This document shows positions 32,247 to 42,065 of a DNA stretch of 64,000 nt, piece by piece; positions within the stretch are counted from its first letter, which is position 1; every line of letters begins with the position of its first letter. Position numbers and translations under genes: made by a program. The notes beneath the pieces were generated by a model. It saw only the letters and a program-made list of their open reading frames with translations. It did no database searches and had not been told where the DNA came from. The stretch spans positions 124,001 through 188,000 of the forward strand of contig NZ_SMAP01000002.1 in NCBI RefSeq assembly GCF_004346265.1, read 5' to 3'. Source of the stretch: Thermomonas haemolytica. Its GTDB lineage: Bacteria; Pseudomonadota; Gammaproteobacteria; Xanthomonadales; Xanthomonadaceae.

Positions 32247-33347
32247 TCACAGCCGCAGGGGCATGACCACGTGCCGCGCATGCTGGCTTTCGGCGCCGCG
32301 CACCAGGGCGGAGGAATTGGCATCGCGCATCTGGATCACGACGTACTCGTCGCGCAGCGCGGTCAGCGCCTCCAGCAGGTAGGTGACGTTGAACCCGATT
32401 GCCAGCCCGTCCACGGCGGTCTCGGCCTCCACATCCTCTTGTGCCTCCTCCTGCTCGGGATTGTGTGCGCTGATCTTCAGCAGGTTCGGCATCACTTCCA
32501 GGCGCACGCCGCGGTATTTCTCGTTGGACAGGATGGCCGCGCGCTGCAACGCGGCGCGCAGGGCTTCGCGGTCCACCTTCACTTCACGGTCGGCGCCGAT
32601 CGGGATCACCGCTTCGTAATCCGGGAACTTGCCGTCGATCAGCTTGCTGGTGAAGGTCACGTCGTCGCGCTTGATGCGGAGGTGGCCCTTGCCGACTTCC
32701 AGCTCCAGTTGGCGATCACCGCCTTCCAGCAGGCGCTGCAATTCCTGCACGCCCTTGCGCGGAACGATGATCTGGCGCCTGCCGCCGTGCCCGGTTTCCA
32801 GTGCGGTCTCGCACAGCGCCAGGCGGTGGCCGTCGGTGGCCACGCAGCGCAACGCGTTCTCGCGCAGGTCGAACAGCAGGCCGTTGAGGTAGTAACGCAC
32901 GTCTTGCTGGGCCATCGCGAACGCGGTGCGTTCCAGTAACTCCTTCAGGGCCGCCTCGGGGATGGTCACGCGCTCGCTCGCATCTACCTCGTCCAGCGCC
33001 GGGAAATCGTTCGCCGACAGGCTGGACAGGCTGAAGCGGCTGCGGCCGGCCTGCACGCCGACCTTGTCGCCGCTCTGGGACACGGTGACCCGGCTGCCGT
33101 CCGGAAGGGAGCGCACGATCTCGAAGAACTTGCGCGCGGGAATGGTGATTTCCCCGTCCACCGCGTCATCCACGCTGGTGCGGGCCACCATCTCCACCTC
33201 CAGGTCGGTGCCGGTCATCGAGAGCACGCCGGCCTGGATCCGCACCAGCAGGTTGGCCAGGACCGGCAAGGTATGCCGGCGTTCGACGACGTTGACGACC
33301 TGCGCCAACGGCTTGAGCAGCACTTCGCGTTGCAGGGAAAACCGCAT
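32247..33347 (-). CDS. dnaN: DNA polymerase III beta subunit (sliding clamp)
   Basis: A 366-residue clamp in the second position after dnaA, with the characteristic N-terminal MRFSLQREVLLKPLAQVVNV and C-terminal YVVIQMRDANSSALVRGAES leading to the MPLRL end. It encircles DNA and tethers the polymerase and mismatch-repair proteins. A GAGGGG ribosome binding site precedes the ATG. The gap to dnaA (252 bases) holds the likely oriC elements. Confidence 0.97.
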   Translation of the reverse strand: MRFSLQREVLLKPLAQVVNVVERRHTLPVLANLLVRIQAGVLSMTGTDLEVEMVARTSVDDAVDGEITIPARKFFEIVRSLPDGSRVTVSQSGDKVGVQAGRSRFSLSSLSANDFPALDEVDASERVTIPEAALKELLERTAFAMAQQDVRYYLNGLLFDLRENALRCVATDGHRLALCETALETGHGGRRQIIVPRKGVQELQRLLEGGDRQLELEVGKGHLRIKRDDVTFTSKLIDGKFPDYEAVIPIGADREVKVDREALRAALQRAAILSNEKYRGVRLEVMPNLLKISAHNPEQEEAQEDVEAETAVDGLAIGFNVTYLLEALTALRDEYVVIQMRDANSSALVRGAESQHARHVVMPLRL

Positions 33348-33599
33348 GTGGACCCCTCGGCCGATCGGTTGGGAAGCGGGGCAGGCGGGCTGCTCCTGCT
33401 TCTGAAAATGGTGATAAATCTGAAAACGGGGTGGAGCTGGTGTCCGGAAAATCCCGGGATAAGTGGTTCAACTCATTGTTTTTGCTATTGAATTCTTGGA
33501 CAGAAACGCACTGCAAAAGCCTGTTCGAGCAAGGGGAAAAGCTGTGGATCGTTTTGCGGATCGCGGCTGCCCGCAGGTTGTCCACAGCTTCTCCCGGGT
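33348..33599. other. dnaA-dnaN intergenic region, candidate replication origin
   Basis: This 252-base gap is unusually AT-rich for the window at 33400-33540 (for example GAAAATGGTGATAAATCTGA and TTGTTTTTGCTATTGAATTC). It holds two DnaA-box-like 9-mers in opposite orientation: TGTGGATCG (33543-33551) and TTGTCCACA (33578-33586). They are part of a perfect inverted repeat with arms AAGCTGTGGA (33539-33548) and TCCACAGCTT (33581-33590). The dnaA-dnaN gap is a known oriC location in several gammaproteobacteria. Box number is low, so it could be only part of the origin. Confidence 0.6.
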
Positions 33600-34925
33600 T
33601 CACTCACTGAGTTTGCGCAGCAGCTTTTCCCAATCTTCATGCAGCTTGGCATCGCTTTCCATCAGGGTGCGGATCTGGCGGCAGGCGTGCAGCACCGTGG
33701 TGTGGTCGCGGCCGTCGAACGCCATCCCGATTTCCGGCAGGCTGTGTTCGGTCAGTTCCTTGGCCAGTGCCATCGCCATCTGGCGCGGACGGGCCAGCGA
33801 TCGGTTGCGCTTCTTCCCCAGCATCTCCCGCAGCTGCAGCCCGTAGTAGTCTGCCACGGCCTTCTGGATGTTGGGGATGCTGATCGACTGCTGCTGCGCC
33901 CGCCACAGGTCGCGCAGGGTCTCCTGGGCGAACTCGATGGTCACCGCGCGGCCCAGCAGGCCGGCCTGGGCGGTCAGCTTGTTGATCGCCCCTTCCAGCT
34001 CGCGCACGTTGCTGCGCATCTTCTTGGCGATCAGCTGGGCCACCTCGTCCGGGATCACCGCGCCGCGCTCGCGCGCCTTGGCCAGCACGATCTGCGCGCG
34101 GGTCTCGAAATCCGGCGGATCGATCGCCACCGACAGCCCCCAGCCGAGGCGCGACTTCAGCCGCGGCTCCAGCCCGTCCACCTCGCGCGGATAGCGGTCG
34201 CAGGTCAGGATGATCTGCTGGCGCCCCTCGAACAGGGCGTTGAAGGTGTGGAAGAACTCCTCCTGGGTGCGGTCCTTGCCGGCGAAGAACTGGATGTCGT
34301 CGATCAGCAGCGCATCGATCTTCTGGAACTGGCGCTTGAACTGGTCGGTGCTCTTTTCCTGCAGGGCGCGGAAGAACGCGTCGTAGAACGTGTTGGAGCG
34401 CAGGTACAGCACCCGCGCCTCGGGGTTGAGCCGGCGCATCTCGTTGCCGGCCGCGTGCATCAGGTGGGTCTTGCCGAGGCCGGTGCCCCCGTACAGCAGC
34501 AGCGGGTTGTGCCCGCGGTCGCCCGGCTTCTGCGCCGCGTGCCAGGCGGCGGCGCGCGCCAGCTGGTTGCTGCGGCCTTCCACGAAGTTGTCGAAGGTGT
34601 AGTGCAGGTCCACGTTGCCCTGGAACGGCGCCGCCGCCGGGGCGGGCCGGGCCGCGCTGGCCGCGGCGGCCTGCACCGGGGCCACCGCGCGGCGCGGGGC
34701 GCCGATGTCCAGCAGCACCTCGGTATTGCCGCCGTAATGGCGGGCCAGTTCGCGGATGCGCGGCAGGAAGCGCGACTGCACCTCGTCGCGCACGAAGATG
34801 TTGGGCGCGTACAGCACCAAGCCATCGCCCTCCTGGGCGGCCTGCAGCGGGCGCAGCCAGGCCAGCACGTCCTCCTGCGGCAGTTCGGATTCCAGGCGTT
34901 GCAGGCAGGTGGGCCAAACATCCAT
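33600..34925 (-). CDS. dnaA: chromosomal replication initiator protein DnaA
   Basis: A 441-residue initiator. Domain I is at the N-terminus ([20 protein letters not shown]), a proline/alanine-rich linker around 85-105, AAA+ domain III with Walker [10 protein letters not shown] and Walker [10 protein letters not shown], and the C-terminal DNA-binding domain with the signature [14 protein letters not shown]. It opens the origin by binding 9-mer boxes. DnaA-box-like sequences lie on both sides of the gene, including 34966-34984 in its upstream region, so autoregulation is expected. Confidence 0.97.
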   Translation of the reverse strand: MDVWPTCLQRLESELPQEDVLAWLRPLQAAQEGDGLVLYAPNIFVRDEVQSRFLPRIRELARHYGGNTEVLLDIGAPRRAVAPVQAAAASAARPAPAAAPFQGNVDLHYTFDNFVEGRSNQLARAAAWHAAQKPGDRGHNPLLLYGGTGLGKTHLMHAAGNEMRRLNPEARVLYLRSNTFYDAFFRALQEKSTDQFKRQFQKIDALLIDDIQFFAGKDRTQEEFFHTFNALFEGRQQIILTCDRYPREVDGLEPRLKSRLGWGLSVAIDPPDFETRAQIVLAKARERGAVIPDEVAQLIAKKMRSNVRELEGAINKLTAQAGLLGRAVTIEFAQETLRDLWRAQQQSISIPNIQKAVADYYGLQLREMLGKKRNRSLARPRQMAMALAKELTEHSLPEIGMAFDGRDHTTVLHACRQIRTLMESDAKLHEDWEKLLRKLSE

Positions 34926-34965
34926 GCGCGGGCGGGTCTCGAAAACGGGAACGGACCAGGCGCCT

Positions 34966-34984
34966 GTGGAGCGCCTGTGGATAA
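34966..34984. promoter_or_regulatory. DnaA boxes upstream of dnaA
   Basis: TGTGGATAA at 34976-34984 is a perfect consensus DnaA box (reverse of TTATCCACA). A related TGTGGAGCG lies ten bases before at 34966-34974. They are about 45 bases from the dnaA start codon and probably mediate autoregulation or belong to the origin. Confidence 0.75.
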
Positions 34985-35061
34985 GGTCGGGGAATGCGCC
35001 AGACTAGCATCGCCCCGGGCCGAGCAAAACCCCGTGGGGCCGGGTGCCGCGACAGGCCGGC

Positions 35062-35090
35062 TTGCGCCGCGTCGGGACGGCCGCTATCAT
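35062..35090 (+). promoter_or_regulatory. likely promoter of rpmH-rnpA
   Basis: TTGCGC (35062-35067) and TATCAT (35085-35090) are separated by 17 bases, some 40 bases before rpmH. The -35 match is weak (three of six). Confidence 0.45.
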
Positions 35091-35130
35091 TGGCGGTCTT
35101 TTCCGTTGAAACAAAGCAAGCAGGCCCGCC

Positions 35131-35271
35131 ATGGCGACCAAGCGCACCTACCAGCCCAGCAACCTCAAGCGCAAGCGTGACCACGGTTTCCGCGCCCGTA
35201 TGAAAACGGCCGACGGCCGCAAGGTGCTGGCCCGCCGCCGCGCCAAGGGCCGTCATCGCCTGACGGTCTGA
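35131..35271 (+). CDS. rpmH: 50S ribosomal protein L34
   Basis: A 46-residue, highly basic protein beginning [20 protein letters not shown] and ending in GRHRLTV, a near-invariant L34 sequence. It is divergent from dnaA and upstream of rnpA, the conserved bacterial order. Confidence 0.97.
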   Translation: MATKRTYQPSNLKRKRDHGFRARMKTADGRKVLARRRAKGRHRLTV

Positions 35272-35315
35272 CCCACGCGGCCGCAAGGCCGTCTCCGGCC
35301 TTGCGCCGGAATCCG

Positions 35316-35828
35316 ATGACCGCGCCCGCAACACCTTCGACGCCGGCCTCCGCGCAGGATGCCGGCGTCGTCGCGTCTGTCGAACGCCCTTGCCGCGGGT
35401 TCCCGCGCGCGGCGCGGGTGCGCGCCAAGGCCGAGTTCGCGCGCGTGTTCGAGGCCGGCACGCGCAAGGCCGAGCCCGACCTCGCGCTGCACTGGCTGGA
35501 AGACGCCGCGCCCGCGCGGCTGGGGCTGGCGGTTTCGCGCAAGGTGGACCCGCGTGCGGTCGGTCGCAACCGGATCAAGCGCGCCCTGCGCGAAACCTTC
35601 CGCCAGCTGCGCCCGCAGCTGCGCCCCGGCGCCTATGTGATCGTCGCCCGTCGCGGCGCGGCGCAGGCCGATGCGGCGACCCTGCGTGCCACCCTGCAGC
35701 GTCTGCTGCGCCGGGCCGGTGCGTTGCCCGTACCGGCCGCGGTCGGCACAATGCCGGCCGCGACGTCCTCCCACCCCCCCATTGATCCGGCTGCGCGCGT
35801 GCGCGGCCCCGAGACGGCTGACGAATGA
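35316..35828 (+). CDS. rnpA: ribonuclease P protein component
   Basis: A 170-residue protein with the RNA-binding core containing RVRAKAEFARVFEAG and the RNR motif VGRNRIKRALRETFRQ (84-89). RnpA assists RNase P RNA in tRNA 5' maturation. It is longer than the usual 110-140 residues: the first 28 residues and about 40 C-terminal residues (alanine/proline-rich) are extensions. The stop overlaps the yidC start by four bases (ATGA). A yidD gene, often between rnpA and yidC, is absent. Confidence 0.93.
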   Translation: MTAPATPSTPASAQDAGVVASVERPCRGFPRAARVRAKAEFARVFEAGTRKAEPDLALHWLEDAAPARLGLAVSRKVDPRAVGRNRIKRALRETFRQLRPQLRPGAYVIVARRGAAQADAATLRATLQRLLRRAGALPVPAAVGTMPAATSSHPPIDPAARVRGPETADE

Positions 35829-37465
35829 ACCAGACCCGCACCTTCCTGCTTGCCGCCTGGCTGATGGTGGCCTTCCTGCTCTGGCGCGAATGGGGCACGC
35901 CGCCGCAGGAGGCCGCGCCGGCCGCAGTCCCGGCGGCCACCGCGAGCGCGACTGGGGCCGCGGTGCCTGCGATCCCGGCCGCGACGCCCGCCGCGTCCGC
36001 CCCCGCTGCAACCAGCGTGGCGGCTCCGGCCCCGGTCAGCGTGCAGCTGCGCAACGACGTGCTGGCGCTGGTGCTGGACGGCCGCGCGGTGACCCATGCC
36101 GAACTGCTGAAGTATCCGCAGAGCCGCGAGGCGGGCAGCCCGCCGGTGGTGCTGTTCGATGCCGACCCGACCAGCTTCTTCGCGGCCGAGGCGCTCTGGC
36201 GCGATGCCCACGGGCGCGAGCTGGCCTGGCGCCCGCAGGCCCCGGCGCGCGCGATCGCGCTGGCCCCCGGACAGCCGGCGGTGCAGGCGGTGTTCCTGGC
36301 CGGCGATGCGGGCGGCGTGCAGGTGCAGCGCACCTTCACCCTGGCGCGCGGCAGCTACGCGCTGCACGTGCGCGATGAAGTGGTGAACGCCGGCGCCAGC
36401 CCGTGGAGCGGCGACATCGACCGCCGCCTCGAGCGCGTCCCGCCGGTGGTCAAGAGCGGCTTCACCAATCCGGAGTCCTTCAGCCTCAGCGGCGCGGCCT
36501 GGTACAGCCCGCAGGACAAATACAAGAAGCGCAAGTATCCGAACTTCACCAAGGACGGCCCGCTCGACCAGCAGGTGACCGGCGGCTGGGTCGCGCTGTC
36601 GCAGCATTACTTCCTTGCCGCCTGGGTGCCACAGCCGGACCAGCCTGCGCTGTACACGCTGGGCGAAAAAGGCGCGCTGTACAGCATCAGCGCACGTGGC
36701 CCGGCGATCACCCTGGCCCCCGGCCAGCGCTTCCAAAGCGAGGCCACCCTGTGGGTCGGCCCCAAGCTGGCCGACAAGCTCGATGCCACCGCGCCGGGCC
36801 TGGGCCTGGCCATGGACTACGGCATCTTCACCGTGCTCTCCAAGCCGATCCACTGGCTGCTGACCCAGCTGCACAAGCTGACCGACAACTGGGGCTGGGC
36901 GATCGTGCTGTTGGTGGTGCTGATCAAGCTGGTGCTGTACCCGCTGTCGGCGGCGCAGTACAAGTCGATGGCCAAGATGCGCAGGTTCCAGCCGCGCATC
37001 GAGCAGCTCAAGGAGCGCTACGGCGACGACAAGCAGAAGTTACAGATGGCGATGCTGGATCTCTACAAGAAGGAAAAGATCAATCCGGCCAGTGGCTGCC
37101 TGCCGGTGTTGATCCAGATGCCGGTGTTCCTTGCGCTGTACTACGTGCTGCTGGAGGCGGTCGAGCTGCGTCAGGCGCCGTGGATCGTCGGCTGGGTCAG
37201 CGACCTCACCGCGCGCGATCCCTACTTCATCCTGCCGCTGCTCAACGCCGCGATCATGTTCCTGACCCAGCGGATGACGCCGATGGTCGGCATGGACCCG
37301 ATGCAGAAGAAGATGATGCAGATGATGCCGCTGGTGATGGCGGTGATGTTCGCCTTCTTCCCCGCCGGCCTGGTGCTGTACTGGGTCACCAACGGCGCGC
37401 TGGGCATGCTGCAGCAGTGGTGGAACACCAAGCGCTTCGCCGAGGAGCCGGCCAAGGCCGCCTGA
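35825..37465 (+). CDS. yidC: membrane protein insertase YidC
   Basis: A 546-residue inner-membrane insertase. An N-terminal helix (TFLLAAWLMVAFLLW) is followed by an Ala/Pro-rich linker, a periplasmic beta-sandwich domain (about 60-320) and five C-terminal helices with the family segments GWAIVLLVVLIKLVLYPLS, MRRFQPRIEQLKERYGDD and NPASGCLPVLIQMPVFLALY. It inserts and folds membrane proteins alone or with SecYEG. It begins inside the rnpA stop. A terminator follows. Confidence 0.97.
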   Translation: MNQTRTFLLAAWLMVAFLLWREWGTPPQEAAPAAVPAATASATGAAVPAIPAATPAASAPAATSVAAPAPVSVQLRNDVLALVLDGRAVTHAELLKYPQSREAGSPPVVLFDADPTSFFAAEALWRDAHGRELAWRPQAPARAIALAPGQPAVQAVFLAGDAGGVQVQRTFTLARGSYALHVRDEVVNAGASPWSGDIDRRLERVPPVVKSGFTNPESFSLSGAAWYSPQDKYKKRKYPNFTKDGPLDQQVTGGWVALSQHYFLAAWVPQPDQPALYTLGEKGALYSISARGPAITLAPGQRFQSEATLWVGPKLADKLDATAPGLGLAMDYGIFTVLSKPIHWLLTQLHKLTDNWGWAIVLLVVLIKLVLYPLSAAQYKSMAKMRRFQPRIEQLKERYGDDKQKLQMAMLDLYKKEKINPASGCLPVLIQMPVFLALYYVLLEAVELRQAPWIVGWVSDLTARDPYFILPLLNAAIMFLTQRMTPMVGMDPMQKKMMQMMPLVMAVMFAFFPAGLVLYWVTNGALGMLQQWWNTKRFAEEPAKAA

Positions 37466-37484
37466 CCTGCGCGCCGCGCACCCT

Positions 37485-37518
37485 GCATGGACCCGCCGCG
37501 CGGCGGGTCCATGCGTTT
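37485..37518 (+). terminator. rho-independent terminator after yidC
   Basis: A long perfect stem, GCATGGACCCGCCG (37485-37498) and CGGCGGGTCCATGC (37501-37514), with a tight loop, followed by GTTTCTG. It ends 21 bases before the mnmE ATG. Confidence 0.8.
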
Positions 37519-37534
37519 CTGCGATCATGCCGCG

Positions 37535-38875
37535 ATGAACGCCGCCGCCGGCCACGACACCATCGTCGCCATCGCCAGCGCGCCGGGCGCGGGCGGGGTG
37601 GGGATCGTGCGCCTGTCGGGCCCGCGCGCGAAGGCGATCGCGGAAACCGTCTGCGCACGCCCCCTGCGGGTGCGCCATGCCCACCACGTGCGCTTCCTGG
37701 ACGCCGATGGCACGGTGATTGACGACGGCATCGCGCTGTATTTCCGCGCCCCGGCCAGCTTCACCGGCGAGGACGTGGTGGAACTGCAGGCGCACGGCAG
37801 CCCGGTGCTGCTGCGGGCGCTGGTGGCGCGCTGTGTGGCGCTGGGCGCGCAGCAGGCCGGGCCGGGCGAATTCAGCCAGCGCGCCTTCCTCAACGGCAAG
37901 CTGGACCTAGCCCAGGCCGAGGCGATCGCCGACCTCATCGCCGCCGCCGACCTGCAGGCCGCGCGCGCGGCGCGGCGCTCGCTGGACGGCGTGTTCTCGC
38001 GCCGGGTCGAGGCCGTGATGGCCGCCGTGCTGGGCCTGCGGGTGCAGGTCGAGGCCGCGATCGATTTCGCCGACGAACCGCTGGACACCCTCGGCGGCGA
38101 GGCCCTGCGGCGTGCGCTGGAGCAGGCCGCGGGCGAATTGGCCGCGCTCCGGGACGAAGCCGAACGCGGCCGCCGCCTGCGCGACGGCCTGCATGCGGTG
38201 CTGGTGGGGCCGCCGAATGCCGGCAAGAGTTCGCTGCTGAACGCGCTGGCCGGCAGTGCGCGCGCGATCGTCACCGACATCGCCGGCACCACCCGCGACC
38301 TGCTGCAGGAAACCGTGCGCATCGACGGCGTGGAACTCACGCTGGTGGATACTGCCGGGCTGCGTGAAGCCGCCGGCGATGCGATCGAGGCCGAGGGCAT
38401 CCGCCGCGCGCGGGCTGAATTGGCGCGCGCGGACCTGGCGCTGGTGGTACTGGATGCGCGCGAACCCGAGGCCGGGCGCGCGGCGGTCGCCGCCGATCTG
38501 GCGGCGGTGCCGCAGGTGTTGTGGATATACAACAAGGTCGACCTGTTGCCGCAGGTGCCCGCGCTCGGCGCGGATGCGCTGGCGGTCTCGGCGCAGACCG
38601 GTGCCGGGCTGCCCGCGCTGCACGCGCGGCTGGCGGCGCTGGCCGGCGCGGGTGGTGGCGACGGCGCGTTCTCCGCGCGCGCGCGCCACGTGGACGCATT
38701 GGCGCGTGCGCAGGCGGGGCTGCGCCAGGCCGGCACGGAGCTCGCGCACGAACGCCTGGAACTGGCGGCCGAGGCCCTGGCAGCGGCGCACGCCAGCCTC
38801 GGCGAGATCGGTGGGCGGGTGGACGCGGATGCGCTACTCGGTCACATTTTCGCCAGCTTCTGCATCGGAAAGTGA
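37535..38875 (+). CDS. mnmE: tRNA uridine-5-carboxymethylaminomethyl(34) synthesis GTPase MnmE
   Basis: A 446-residue GTPase. The N-terminal tetrahydrofolate-binding domain is followed by a helical domain and the G domain: P-loop GPPNAGKS (225-232), switch DTAGLRE and base-recognition NKVDL, ending in the conserved C-terminal CIGK. With MnmG it forms the cmnm5 modification of wobble uridines. ATG 37535 gives the usual start ([20 protein letters not shown] follows). It comes after yidC as in other Xanthomonadaceae. Confidence 0.97.
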   Translation: MNAAAGHDTIVAIASAPGAGGVGIVRLSGPRAKAIAETVCARPLRVRHAHHVRFLDADGTVIDDGIALYFRAPASFTGEDVVELQAHGSPVLLRALVARCVALGAQQAGPGEFSQRAFLNGKLDLAQAEAIADLIAAADLQAARAARRSLDGVFSRRVEAVMAAVLGLRVQVEAAIDFADEPLDTLGGEALRRALEQAAGELAALRDEAERGRRLRDGLHAVLVGPPNAGKSSLLNALAGSARAIVTDIAGTTRDLLQETVRIDGVELTLVDTAGLREAAGDAIEAEGIRRARAELARADLALVVLDAREPEAGRAAVAADLAAVPQVLWIYNKVDLLPQVPALGADALAVSAQTGAGLPALHARLAALAGAGGGDGAFSARARHVDALARAQAGLRQAGTELAHERLELAAEALAAAHASLGEIGGRVDADALLGHIFASFCIGK

Positions 38876-38894
38876 GCGCGGACGCGCCTGCGGC

Positions 38895-38928
38895 TTGACA
38901 AGCTGGCGCCGCTGCCGCGTGCTATCGT
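38895..38928 (+). promoter_or_regulatory. possible promoter for the TonB-like lipoprotein
   Basis: TTGACA at 38895-38900 with TGCTAT (38920-38925, spacing 19) or TATCGT (38923-38928, spacing 22) downstream. The -35 is perfect but the spacing is long, so this is tentative. Confidence 0.35.
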
Positions 38929-38963
38929 GGAATTGGGAGCATCTCCACAGGGGAATCGAGAAC

Positions 38964-40001
38964 ATGTCTGCAAGCAACAAGCGGCACCGGGGGTTGGTGC
39001 CGGTCGCGTTGACAGTGGCGGTCGCGGTGGCGCTGGCCGGCTGCAAGAAGGACGAGGCAACCACGGCCGGCCCGCAGGCCGCACCGACGGCCGCCAAGGC
39101 ACCCGCCCCGGAATCGGTGGTGGCGGCCTCGGTCTCCGCGATGGGCGCGGACGAGCTGCGCGAAGCCGCCAGCAAGGCGTACAACGAGAACCGCTTGTAC
39201 GCGCCGGCTGGCAACAACGCCATGGAGTACTACCTGGCCTTGCGCGACAAGCAGCCGGCCAATGCCGGTGCCGCCAGCGCGCTCAGCGACCTGCTGCCGA
39301 TGGCGGTGATCGCCGCCGACCAGGCAGTGGCCCGCGACGACGTCGACGAAGCCAAGCGGCTGGTGGCCCTGATCGGCAAGGCCGATCCCAACCACCCGGC
39401 GCTGGGGCGGCTGAAGGCGGGCATCGCGGGCGCCGAGGCGACGGCCAAGAAGCGCGCCGAGGCCCAGACCCTGAGCGCCGAGGAAGAGGCCAAGCGCAAG
39501 GCCGAGCTGGCCAAGCAGCGTGAGGAAGACCAGAAGAAGCTGCAGGAGCAACAGCGCCAGCAGCAGGCCGCCGCCGAGCAGCAGCGCCAGCAGCAGGCCG
39601 CGGCCGAGGCCGAGGCTGAACGCCAGCGCCAGCAGCAGGCGGCGGCGGCCGAAGCCGAGCGCCAGCGCCAGCAACAGGCCGCCGCGCAGCAGGCTGCACC
39701 TGCCGCCGCCGCGCCGCGTCCTGCGGCCGCGGCCGGTGGCAATGAACTGCGCCCGGTCAGCCTGCCGGGGCCGAAGTTCCCGCCGGCGGCCCAGCGTGCC
39801 GGCGCCAGCGGCTCGGTGCAGGTGGAATACACCGTCGGCACCGATGGCAGCGTCACCAGCGCGCGGGTGGTGTCCAGCGACGTGCCGCGCCAGTTCCAGC
39901 GCGATTTCGAGCGCGAGGCGCTGGCCGCGGTCAAGCGCTGGCGCTTCCAGCCGGTGAACCAGGCGGTCACCAGCCGGCGCACGATCGCGTTCGAGCAGTA
40001 A
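38964..40001 (+). CDS. TonB-C-terminal-domain lipoprotein with glutamine-rich coiled coil
   Basis: A 345-residue protein. A hydrophobic signal ends in ALAGC, a lipobox with Cys27. Residues 55-160 are helical and TPR-like (SAMGADELREAASKAYNENR and KRLVALIGKADPNHP). About 165-245 form a charged and glutamine-rich coiled coil with repeated RQQQAAAE units. The C-terminus (PGPKFPPAAQRAGASGSVQV and KRWRFQPVNQAVTSRRTIAF) is a TonB C-terminal domain. Canonical TonB is anchored by a membrane helix without a lipobox, so a lipid-anchored TonB-like protein is unusual. It may interact with outer-membrane partners without ExbB. Confidence 0.82.
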   Translation: MSASNKRHRGLVPVALTVAVAVALAGCKKDEATTAGPQAAPTAAKAPAPESVVAASVSAMGADELREAASKAYNENRLYAPAGNNAMEYYLALRDKQPANAGAASALSDLLPMAVIAADQAVARDDVDEAKRLVALIGKADPNHPALGRLKAGIAGAEATAKKRAEAQTLSAEEEAKRKAELAKQREEDQKKLQEQQRQQQAAAEQQRQQQAAAEAEAERQRQQQAAAAEAERQRQQQAAAQQAAPAAAAPRPAAAAGGNELRPVSLPGPKFPPAAQRAGASGSVQVEYTVGTDGSVTSARVVSSDVPRQFQRDFEREALAAVKRWRFQPVNQAVTSRRTIAFEQ

Positions 40002-40044
40002 GCATGTGCACACCGCGGGCGCGCCCTGCGGTGCGATGGACACG

Positions 40045-40072
40045 AAAAAGCCCGGCATGCGCCGGGCTTTTT
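40045..40072. terminator. bidirectional terminator between convergent genes
   Basis: Stem AAAAAGCCCGGC (40045-40056) and GCCGGGCTTTTT (40061-40072) with loop ATGC. T runs on both strands serve the TonB-like gene and the convergent NatB gene. Confidence 0.92.
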
Positions 40073-40094
40073 CGCGAGCGACGCGCGAGCGGCT

Positions 40095-41284
40095 TCAGGC
40101 CGAGATCGCCAGCTTCTCCTGGCGGTAGCGCCACACCGCCAACGCCCACAGCAGCGCCGCCAGCGCCAATGAGCAGGCCAGGTACAGCCCCCACTGCGTC
40201 ATCGAGGCCGACTCGCCGCGGGTGATCTTCTGGATCAGCTGGTTCTGCGCCAGGAACGGCACCGCGTACTGCCAGACCGCGGTGTCCTTCAGCGGGTAGG
40301 CCATCAGCCCGTAGGCCGGCAGCATCGGCATCAGCATCAGCCACATGATATGGCTCTGCGCCTCCTTCATGCTCTTGGCGCCCGCGGCCAGCGCGGTCAT
40401 CAGCGCGGTGCCGATCAGCACCAGCGGCAGCAGGGTCAGCAGCAGCTTGCCCATCGCCAGGACGCTCACGTCCATCTGCTTGGCCATGCCGCTGGCGAGG
40501 GTGGCCGAGACCTTGAACGAGACCAGGATCAGCAGCAGCGAGGCCAGCCCCAGCGCGGTCGCGGCCAGCATCTTGCCGCCCACCAGCGCGCCGCGCGGTG
40601 CGGGCGTGGCCAGCAGCGGCTCCAGCGACTGCCGCTCGCGTTCGCCCGCGGTGGTGTCCATCGCCAGATGGGCACCGCCGATGAAGGCGAAGATGGTCAG
40701 GATCATCGGCAGCAGCACCGCCATGAACTGGCTGTTCTTGGCTTCCGGGGTGGCCATGTCGCGGGTGCCGACGTGCAGCGGGGTGGCGATCGCCGGGTCG
40801 ATCCCGCGCACCAGCAGGCGCAGCGCGCCGACCCCGGCGCCGTAGCTTTCCAGCACCTTGCTCACCCGCGCCACCTTCACGTCGCCGTTGCGGCGGGTGG
40901 TGTCGGTGATGATGTCGATCTTCGCGGGCTTGCCGGCGCGCCAGTCCTCGGCGAAGCCGGGATCGACGGCCAGCGCCAGGTCCTCCTGCTGCGCGCGCAC
41001 GCGCGCCTCGATGTCGGCAGGCGCGGGTTTGGTATCGATGCCGTAGCTGGCCAGGAACTTCATCAGGTTCGGGGCGCGCTCGATCCCGAGTACCGGCACG
41101 CTCAGGGGCTTTTCCAGCTGGGTCTCGGCGCGCAGCTGGGTGAGCTTGCCGATGCCGAGGAAGAGCAGCGGGTACAGCAGCGGTGCCACCAGCAGGCTGA
41201 GGAAGAAGGTGCGGCGATCGCGCGCGAAGTCGCGCCATTCCTTGGCGGCGACCGTCAACAGGGTGGCGAAGAAGGAGGGCGTGT

Positions 41285-41288
<4 letters not shown>
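40095..41288 (-). CDS. natB: ABC-2 type exporter permease, NatB-like
   Basis: A 397-residue permease. A first membrane helix (TFFLSLLVAPLLYPLLFLGI) is followed by a large extracytoplasmic domain (about 50-180) and five C-terminal helices, the ABC-2 architecture of NatB (LLPMILTIFAFIGGAHLAMD; WGLYLACSLALAALLWALAV). NatAB exports sodium or small cations in Bacillus, but related pairs export other compounds. The start overlaps the ATPase stop by four bases. It is the last gene of the six-gene XRE operon. Confidence 0.85.
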
Positions 41289-42040
<752 letters not shown>

Positions 42041-42065
42041 GGTCAGGCTCCTGTCGGAAGGGGGG

